From Hypomesus transpacificus (lineage: Eukaryota; Chordata; Actinopteri; Osmeriformes; Osmeridae): a stretch of 64,000 nucleotides of DNA. Below the pieces are notes generated by a model that ran no database searches, was not told the origin of the DNA, and saw only the letters and a list, made by a program, of their open reading frames with translations. A program made the position numbers and the translations under genes. This document shows, in pieces, positions 54,807-64,000 of the stretch. The DNA lies in contig NC_061067.1 in assembly GCF_021917145.1 (NCBI RefSeq), positions 5,995,874 through 6,059,873 of the forward strand, read 5' to 3'. How positions within the stretch are numbered: position 1 is the stretch's first letter; each line of letters starts with the position of its first letter.

Positions 54807-54907
54807 CTCCCTCCCTCCCTCCCTCCCTCCCTCCCTCCCTCCCTCCCTCCCTCCCTCCCTCCCTCCCTCCCTCCCTCCCTCCCTCCCTCCCCCACCTCCC
54901 TCCCTCC
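54807..54907 (+). repeat. CCCT tetranucleotide microsatellite
   Basis: About 84 bases of perfect CTCC/CCCT units followed by interrupted ones. Strand-asymmetric purine/pyrimidine DNA. The glycine/glutamate-rich and proline/serine-rich open frames across it are artefacts. Confidence 0.95.
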
Positions 54908-57674
54908 CCCAACCTCTCCCCTCCCCATCCACCTCATCTCCTCTTTCACACCATGACTGGAGGAGAGGGAAATGAGGAGAAATGGATATGAACCAGAGAC
55001 GGAGAAGGAAAGAAAACTGTGCTTGTATTACATAAATCCAGTGACATACCGCAGTGCTCCGCACTCCATGGCCTCGATCATGCCTCACGGTGATGATGGT
55101 CATGATGACACCCCCTGGCTGAGCTGGTGTTGGAGGACAACCCTCTGCTGCAGCACACACAGAACTACAACTCCCTATCACACATTCATCCTCAATATTC
55201 AATTTGGAAACGATCATGTGTTTTTCTTCTCGTTTCGAGAGCTCAAAGCAGGGCTGTGTAGCCCAAGTCAGAACGCGATGTAGTCCGCCTACACACTGTT
55301 TGCTCTGAGAAACCTAGTGGCTCTGAGCGTTATTGGGATGCAGGGTCTAAAACAAATAAAGGTGAACAGAGTCAGAACAGAGAGTGATTTGCACCTGTTG
55401 GCTGGTCGCCAAAGAAATTCCAGACAGATGCTTTGGTGACTGAATCATCCACCCTCCCCTGCTTCCTCATCCCCCAATTTCAAAAACAGGGCTTGACAGC
55501 TCACAGAGACAAACCTCATCTCATCTAAAGCCAATTCTCCCCCAGAGTGGTTCTCTAGCCTCAAGCTGCTCGGCCCAAAACAAAACCAGTCAATCTCACT
55601 GAGAGGTAAAGACGAAGAGAAAGAGAGAGAGAGAAAAAGTGACTGAGAGGGAGTGAGAGTGGGACAAGAAGAGAGAAGGAGAGTATCAATCTTGCGAACT
55701 CAGAAGACCCTGACTTTGAGTATTTTTGTCCAGAATCATCCTACCTGTCACTCCTTCACTGAGAAAAATAATCTTTGAGAGATGTGTTTCCAGTGCCTGC
55801 TGTTTCTCAAGAGCTTTGCGCACACATGCACACACACATGTGCACACACACACACACACACACACGTGCACACACACACCACTCAAACCTCCATGAGCAC
55901 TATTTGCAGCTTTTCCTTTCATGAACAAAGGTCCGTTGTTGAGTTTGCGTCAGTGAGGTGAACGCCAGTTGAGTCAGCACAGCGGGCTCTCCAAGCAGCA
56001 GGAGTCCTGCACCACTGTGCTCAACACTCCTGCAGCTCATCTCCAGTGGTTGAGAAAAGGGGGATCAAATTCTACCACCTGGCAGATCTCTCCCGCAGAC
56101 AGGAAAACAGCCCGATGAACAAAGTACGTGTCGGATGGAGAGTGTGCGAATGGAGTCTAAGTACATGAACACACAGGTGAGTCAACCACTGAATGAGAGC
56201 AGACCAAAGCCAGACAGGCTCCTGGTGAAATGCTGAAAACGAAACTATGGGCAACGTTTTCAGAGAGAGCTGGTGATTGAAGGTCATTTATCTATGATTC
56301 AGCTGTTTTGCCCTTTTGACAGACGCGGAGAAGGTTGAAGTGAACGGGGGAGACAGGATGACCTCAGTATTAATGACCACCATCACTCATCCTCTTCCCT
56401 ATCTGATCACCCTCTGAAAATGGAGGATGGCATCGCTAATGAGAGATACAGGATCTTTGCTTGTGAGGATTTTCCCCTTGCGTGCGACAGAACCCCATCA
56501 CACTCATGCACACACGCACTTGTGTGTTTCATCTAAAGTTTTACATTTGTAGTTCCATGAAAGTCTCCAGAGGTGGATGGGGACCCTTAGTGGTCCGCTG
56601 GGAAAACAGGGCTTGTTGCCAAACCAGCCTCCAGGTTGGGAGGGTAATGATGGATTGACCCTCATTTAGGAGGGCTAGTGGCTCTGTGAGTGACCTTTCC
56701 GTTCATCTGTCTAGTTGTGCCCAGACTGGTGGGGGTGAGGGGCTGGAATACTCTACTGCTCAGCTAAATATGGAGGCTAATGTCCCCAAAGAAATGTGAT
56801 CATGGCAAGGTCAGGGGCTATCAGAGAAATAGATCAGAAAGTAAATACGAGATGTTGAAATATAAACACTTTAGTAAAATGGATGCCCCCCCAAATATTG
56901 ATTTATTTGTTTATGGTAAAGTAGGTGTTCCTGAAGTAAACAGGATGTGGATCCATACCTCATCACAAGGCTCATTAGAGCAGGGCCAGGGATTCAATAA
57001 GAGGCCCTAGAGTGGAGGAACAGAAAGTATATGTGGAGAATCATCTATGAAGTATGGATGACATCGGTTTCTTCATGAGCTGTGGTGGGTGATTAGCCGG
57101 CTGAGCTAAGTGGTTTTACAGTACATGAGTAAAATCCCAAAAATGAGTTTGTTCCAGTTTTTGAAAGAGACAGAGAATAAAGTAAGAAACCTCTGATGTA
57201 TCTTTGACCACAGTTACGAAACACACTTCTTTGATTAACAGAAAAAAATTGACATTGTAAAGGATTATTTGGATGCTTCTGCAGTTTGAACAATAATCTG
57301 AACTGTAACATTTTTAAATAACTCCTAAGTAGTAAGTACACATGTTGCATACCAGCCGCAATCAAATGCAGTGTAGCTGGGGGACTTGGAAATAAACAAA
57401 CTTATGACTCTCAATATTGCTGCTTCTGGTGACATTGATATTGGATAATTTAGTCAGAACAGGAACCAATGATTACTTCAGTAAAGTTTAATGATTGTGG
57501 AGCAAAACAGGCGCCCAATCATTATTCTTCCTTCAGCCTCCATCTTTCTCTTGTTAAAGGTAATCAATTTTTTGTATGAAGCACAAATCCCTTAAGTGTT
57601 TTAGTGTCTGGTGTGAGCTCTATCATTAATCAAACAGACAAACCATACCTTGGAGAGACGGTCTATTCACTAAC

Positions 57675-57693
57675 GCACACACACACACACACC

Positions 57694-57753
<60 letters not shown>
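57675..57753 (+). repeat. CA microsatellite
   Basis: About 79 bases of AC dinucleotides with two interruptions near the left end. A shorter, interrupted AC tract lies near 55805-55880. Confidence 0.95.
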
Positions 57754-57756
<3 letters not shown>

Positions 57757-60704
57757 ATATAATGCCTGTAAAAACCCCAAAATTAAAAGTTACTTCACAT
57801 TTCAAAACTGGAGCTTGACTCACAGCATTGATGTGCTCCCTCTTTATCTCAGTTTTTCACCTGACTATTTAATTCCCTTCAGGCATCTCTCACTCTATCT
57901 CCAAGCACTGTCACCAACCACAGTGAATGGACCAACACAGACTGACAAAGACAGAGAAAATGTTAGAAAGACAAAGAACAAACCACACATGCACAAGCTC
58001 CAACCGTGACGTAAACAAGGACATTCCACTGATTATCTCTTGATGGTGATCTGAAGATAGAGTCTGGGGTCTAGATCCAGCGTGCCAGGAGAACAGTGAG
58101 CTACAAGTACAACAAAAGTAACCTGACACAAAATATGTTGGCAAAATAAGAAACCATGTCCTTTTGGATGTGCAAAGGAGACATATTTGAATCCAAGTGG
58201 GAGTATTTTAATCTTCTAGAATCAGCTTACCAACTCTCCTGTAGATGTTTAGAAGTACACCACAGTTTGTGTTCCTGCTGTACAGTAGGTGCCACAAGAA
58301 CCAATGCAGATGTAAACAAACCAAAAAATCCCACCAGTTACTATAACACACTTTACCTGAGAGAGTTATTCTGTTATTCTGTAGCTGAACCACCCAAGAA
58401 GACCCCCTGCAGCTGTATGTGTATGTGCCTTCTCCATTCCCATATCTGGATCAGCATCACAGCCGCAATCAATAAGCTCATTCTGACTGGTATCGCTCAT
58501 CCCAGTGTGCTGGTACACGTCCCTCAGTTGAGGTACCCAGGAAGGGGGCCGGAGACCAGGGACTAAGCTGGGACAGATGTCCAGGATCAGAGCTTGTTTG
58601 TGGGGGAAGTTGGCACGGAAGGATAGAGGAGGAGATGGAACTGCCGTCTGGAACACCCTCGCATCCTCCACCACCAAAAGGTTTTAGAGAGGTGAATGGG
58701 ATCCTAAGGGACCTGCTGACCTTAATAAGCTTCAATAAGAGCTTGGCTAGGGGGTGGTTTGTGTGTGTGTGGGGGGGGGTCATCCTGGCAGGACCCACAC
58801 CGCTGGCTTCCTGCAGCTGAATCCCGGGGCTGCATGGAAGGGCACCTGGGGTGCCAGATGTCTTGGGCGGGCATCTATGGTGGCATCTATTTTCCCGCTG
58901 GCACGGGTGTCTATGGTGATATCTGTTCCCTGGCTGGCGTTAAGAAGCCATTGAGATGTGCCAGCTTGCTATCTTCCCGCACAGATGAGCAGGCTCACTC
59001 ATGCCTGCCCTGAGAGGTGGAGAGAGACCAGGGTCAGCAGGGACAGAGGAGGGCTCCATGGCGGCCACAGAAACTTGGATTGTGGTCATCTCGTGGGGCA
59101 CCTTGGAAAGTTGCTGAAGCGAAATCAGTTTGTGGTGTACAGGCTGGTGTACAAGTTACTGGAGAAAGTTTGTCATGTCCCGGTTTTCTTAATGGCAATT
59201 TATTTTCTTTAGTTGGTATATAACAAGAAGAAAAGCACACACATACACACACTTTTCACCGCTCAAAGAAGTAAGCTGGGAAATGAAATGAGATGGAACG
59301 CTCATCTGTATGCAAGGTGAGGGAAAGCACTCTCCAAAAAAGCTCTGAGGTTCACTGTTTCATCAACCTCGTCAATCTGACACACAACCAATTAGCGGGG
59401 TCTCTAACCGGCTCTGTTACAGTCGACACATTAACTGTGTAATTGGGGGGTCTATAGAACTAAAGTACCCACTTCACGTCACGAATAGGCTCTCAATTGA
59501 GATGCAGACTTCTGTTCCTGTGGCTATTTTTTCTGACAGAATTTATTACACAACCTCTTCAGTTCATATCAAACGTAGTGTGTGTGGGTGCATGTATATG
59601 TGTAACCTCTTCCGAGTTAAAGGGTAACACCAACTCCAGCCTTGAGACGTCACTGAAAAAGACGTTGGAATAACTCTTTTGTTTTGCCCGCTTCAAAGAG
59701 CTCTACATGATGTCGCCCAACGCGCTTAGAATTGTATTAATTTAATTTCTGCTTATTTGTGATGTATATTTATTTTAATTTAATATAACTTGACACCCCT
59801 TCAATGTGCCTGAAATATATTAATTGCTTTTGAAAAAGGTTGAGTGTCGCATTGAATTGTCAAAAAATATTTGTCATGGTTCTATAGAACTCCGTGGCTA
59901 ACAGCCAACATGCCTGGGTTAATAGAATGGATTCTGTCAAAGTTCTAAAATGACATTCCGGAATATTCTGACGTCACTGTGAATGAGGGACACTGACTCT
60001 TGGGAGAAGGGGCTGGGCTATAATGGAACAGCCACACTCTGTCACTCCCCTGACAGGTACAACATCACACGCTCGCCTTGTTTGTCACTCACAGGCCTCT
60101 GTAGATGTCTCAATTAGCAAATCCTACAGAGCGTCAAGACACAGTACGAACAGGGAGATGGACACATGTATATGCACACACACACACACATTCCTTTATG
60201 AACTACACCAGTCCGATGCAGCCCCTGTAGGTTACATTACAAAAACTCCTGGTATCTCGAACCTTTTTCTTTAATCTATAGGGTCCAAAAAGTAATTTGT
60301 TGTCCCCAAGTCCAATGTCACTGGTTGAGAAGTGGAATGTCACATGTGTCTCTGTGACTAAGTGCAACATAGATCATTCTGCTGGAGCGCCAAGGAATAT
60401 ACACTCTACAGTGACAAATGGAAGTGCCGAGAAAAGCCTAGACTGTATTTGATATGCCTTTGGATGTGTGTATGTGTGAAAATGTAAATCAAGTCATGAA
60501 TCCTCAATCCAGGATAAATAGCATGCTTTTTACAACGTTCACTTAGCAGCATAGACGGTTCTAACATCGGCAATGTCATTTTAAATAGAGGCAAACATAT
60601 TAGCACTCACATGTAAACACTCCCTATATTTTTTCTAGCTCTCTTCCTCTTTCTATTTCCCTTCTCTCTCTTCCTCCTCTCTCCTTTTTTCTATCTTCCT
60701 CACT

Positions 60705-60893
<189 letters not shown>

Positions 60894-62802
60894 GTCTCAC
60901 ATCCCATTTCCACCATGGAGACACCCCAGCTGCACGTGTGTGTTTCTGGGTCCATTGCTTCATCCCTCTGTGGGTTACAGAGGAGTCAGGTAAAGAGAGA
61001 TTGATTCTGGTGGAGGAGTTTGGCCCCTGTGATTCGGCTGTTATCAGCACCCCCCCCCCCCCCACACACCCCATGTCTGAGGCAAAATGCTGAAGGTGAC
61101 TAATAACAACCCCCTCCCAACCATTACCCTCTGCTCACAGATGGCCCGTCAGGTTGAAGGTTGATGGAGAAAAACGCAGGTGCGCTTCATCACTTCATAT
61201 AGATCCCTTATACCTAAACGCTCCCTTTTCTCTAAGCTGTATCCTTCACGTATCCTTCCACAGCTGCAAGTTCTACTCATCTCCAAACCCCTGCTAAAGG
61301 TTCTTAACAAAAGGGTAAACTGGTATGTTACTACCTTCCTCACAGTGCCCTACTGTCGCAGATATATATGGGCCACTGGGCCAAATGATGATGTTCTGTG
61401 TGATTAATTACATTTAACTACGAGCAAGAAGCAACGCCTTACAGATGATGAATGGCAGAAGGTATAAAAGTACTTTCATTTGCAGACTCTGACAACACTG
61501 AAGGATACGAAGCAATCGTTTTAATTTATGCACAATAAAACAAGCAAACATGTAAAAAGAGTTAGTTACAGTTGAAACATTGAGGGGAAAAAAGAACTAG
61601 CTGAGTGTTTCACTCAGTTATGACGTTCATCTTTAACAGAAAGGCATCACCTTGAGAATAATTGCTGTATAATAGTTATGCTCAAGATTTGGTTAGAGAC
61701 TTATGCCTTCACAATGCATGTCTAACTAATCCAAAAAGCCAAAAGAACACTGAACACATACTATCAAAAATTCTGAATTTCAAAACAAAAACTATATAAA
61801 AATTACTGTGCCAAAAAAAGATGCTTCTTCTCAACTTACATGAATCAATTCTTCTTTGCGAAACAAAAACATTTGCACTTTTCAACAGACATAGAGTAAA
61901 TGTGCGTATAAAATCTACAGAGAACATCAGCTTCAAAAAACTGAAATGACTGTACAATAACAACAGCAAAAGCAAAATATTTGACATTGATATTGTATTT
62001 TAACCACTAGACCCATGAAAGCCCCAAAACAGAAAAAACACAAACATGTCTCCTCGACTATCTACATCCTGAATCCATGCCTAGTCTGCCACTGGGTACA
62101 TGCCCTTCTCCAAAAGAGGGGTTTGGTGGTAGTTGGTGGTATCAGGCATCTCAAAGGTCACCCTCCTTTGGGTCCTCGAAAGGGACCTTCTGACACAGAA
62201 ACAGCAGTCTAGAGATCACAGGTATGATAGGATGCCTGTAAGACCGTAACCTCTGGACGGCCACTATCAACCATGCAAGCTGAGAGACAGATCAAAACAC
62301 ATGAGGTGAAGTCATGCAGAGCAGTTGGGTGGATCTCTCCCGCCAAGTCACCACCGGTCTGGATCGAGAGGCTTCAGAGGAAAGATGAACATAGGATTTC
62401 AATTCAAATCCAGCAATGAATCAAGTTTTTTTTTTTTTTTTTTACTTTTAATTTAAAAACCTTTTCCTTTGTTGTCCATGATGGTAATGTATAGTATTCC
62501 AGTTGTCCTTTTTTGTGAGAGTCAAGAACCCTCCCCTCACCCCCCTAAACACCTCCAGACCTTCCCAGAAACCCCCTGGGCACCTGAGGGGGACTGCTGA
62601 GGAGAGATCTCTCTTGGGTTGGAGGGCAGCTGCCTGAGAGTCTCAGCATGGGAGGTGATGTCACATACGGCATGAGAAACAACAAAGAAATAACAAAGTG
62701 GTCGTAACCAGTTGTGTGGCTTGTGGGGGAGAAGGCGGGTGGAGAAGGAGTTGGGGGTTGGCGGTATGCACAAAGGGAGGAGATAAGACGCCCAACAAAG
62801 TC

Positions 62803-62922
62803 TTAATAGTCATCGTAGGTGTTGAGATCGGTGAAGTAGGCATTGGTGTAAGTCTTCCCGGCCAGCTGAGGGTTAAAGTACTTGTTTCTTTCCTCCAGGA
62901 TCAGGTTGTTCTTGTTGAAGGC
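62803..62922 (-). CDS. sema5a: Semaphorin 5A, last coding exon (partial gene)
   Basis: A 120-bp exon encodes 39 residues and a stop. It is preceded by a good acceptor (pyrimidine tract then CACAG). The peptide begins AFNKNNLILEERNKYFNP and ends AYFTDLNTYDDY, which I recognise as the cytoplasmic C-terminus of class 5 semaphorins. SEMA5A is a single-pass membrane guidance cue with sema, PSI and thrombospondin type-1 domains that signals through plexins; those parts lie beyond the right edge. Linkage to mtrr and cct5, also human 5p15 genes, favours SEMA5A over SEMA5B. The 1.1 kb further right is intron. The 3' UTR runs leftwards; ATTAAA hexamers on the minus strand occur at 62447-62452 and 61520-61525. 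Confidence 0.82.
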   Translation of the reverse strand, partial: AFNKNNLILEERNKYFNPQLAGKTYTNAYFTDLNTYDDY

Positions 62923-64000
62923 CTGTGAGAGACAGCAGGTGAGAGGAGGGAAGGACAGAGAGTGAAAAGGGAGGGAGAGAGGAGGGAAGAGAGAAAGCCA
63001 GAGACGGGAAGAAAGAGAGAGAGAGTGCGAGAAAGAGAGCATGCAGTCAACGTTGATTGCATTGTTACACACAGAACAAGTTATAACTCAGACCAGATGG
63101 TATGGTAAAGGGAATATGTCTAACAGAAGAAAAAACATGCCTTTTGAGGTTTCAAAGAAAAACAGCATAAATCAATGGGAGGTCGCTGTGTGCAGGAAGC
63201 ACAACATTTAAAGATCAAGGTCAAACCATTAACAACAGAAAAAAACGAAGTGAAGCGGAATGATGATGAGCGCCTGTCTACCCACTGCAGCCCTGTCTAA
63301 TACCCTCCATCAGGTTTGTACGGTTGTCAGAACGAGGGTGGGCGGGGGAGGGAGTGGGGAGTGGGGGGTGGGAGGAGTGGGATGGATGGGGGGGGGGGAC
63401 CGCTATGCGAAATGGCGCAGCTCTGGGTTGAAGATGCTCTTGTTGAAAATACAGTTCCTTGAGTAGCCTCATGCTTGGCGCAACATCAGCAGTTTATGGA
63501 CAAATTGTAAGTGTGTACTTCGGGGGTGGGGGGGTGGTGGTAATTTAATGTTGCTTTCAGGGGCCTGATTTATGGATCTCCATGGGACTGTGGTGACAGC
63601 TGATGGTGATGTTGAGTTTGGAGCCACAGTATATTCTGTTACTATCCCAACCCACAATAATGTCCCATCCAGTTAAACCCATGCCATGAAAACAAGGAGG
63701 ACAAACATGAAAAAGAGTTGTAAAAGAAAAGTAGCAGGTACATGCTGGATGGGAAGACTCAAAGAAAGGGGAGGAATACACTGCCTTCTCACAAGCCTGA
63801 AAGGTTCTTGTTATGGGATGAGGGGAATGGAGGATGGGGGGATTCCAAGCAAAGAGAAAGTGAGTCAGAACTCCGACCTGCATCAAACAGGAAGAGCCAC
63901 AGGAAGTGGGGGGGAGTGTGTCGGTGGGGGAAGAGGAAGAGGTTGTTGGGATAGGTGGAGATTCAAGAGCCTGGATGGTTGTGGTAGTAGCAGAGGTCAG
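62923..64000. other. sema5a intron (partial)
   Basis: Upstream of the last coding exon in gene sense and reaching the window edge. It shows purine-rich and G-rich stretches but no second exon with a matching frame and donor that I can support. Confidence 0.65.

Noticed and set aside
54683-55217. Gly/Glu-rich or Pro/Ser-rich proteins across the CCCT tract
   Set aside because: Simple-repeat translation with no support elsewhere.

Overview
This is a stretch of nuclear DNA from a ray-finned (teleost) fish. The genes are split by GT-AG introns, and their joined exons give vertebrate proteins of the usual length. The non-coding DNA is full of CA, CT, GGAG and poly-G simple repeats, with a tRNA-derived SINE, a 5'-truncated LINE and foldback elements. 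I cannot fix the species. There is no bacterial, viral, CRISPR or toxin content.

Seven protein genes alternate strictly in strand, left to right: zdhhc20 (-, complete, 12 coding exons, 365 aa); an arylamine N-acetyltransferase (+, intronless coding region); marchf6 (-, 26 coding exons, 917 aa); cmbl (+, 5 coding exons, 245 aa); cct5 (-, 11 coding exons, 541 aa); mtrr (+, 14 coding exons, 713 aa); and the last coding exon of a class 5 semaphorin, most likely sema5a (-), whose body lies beyond the right edge. I re-read every exon by eye and checked that the summed exon lengths keep frame and end in a stop.

The alternation gives three head-to-head pairs (zdhhc20/nat with about 460 bp between start codons, marchf6/cmbl, cct5/mtrr) and three tail-to-tail pairs (nat/marchf6, cmbl/cct5, mtrr/sema5a). 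At two of the tail-to-tail junctions the opposing polyadenylation signals overlap or lie within about 80 bp. The genes do not form a pathway. They cover protein palmitoylation, xenobiotic acetylation, ER-associated degradation, a cytosolic hydrolase, the TRiC chaperonin, reactivation of methionine synthase and axon guidance. What links them is shared ancestry: marchf6, cmbl, cct5, mtrr and sema5a are all human 5p15 genes.

The remaining regions are about 5.4 kb of non-coding DNA at the left edge (probably zdhhc20 3' UTR plus intergenic), and about 18.7 kb of gene-free DNA between mtrr and sema5a. The long mtrr introns hold two minisatellites, a SINE, a tandemly triplicated splice donor and a degraded partial copy of an mtrr exon. 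I found no new multi-gene system. The most unusual items are that ghost exon with its SINE-free ('empty') paralogous site, the 33-bp frame-neutral exon that carries the whole DHHC catalytic motif, and the overlapping polyadenylation signals of convergent genes.
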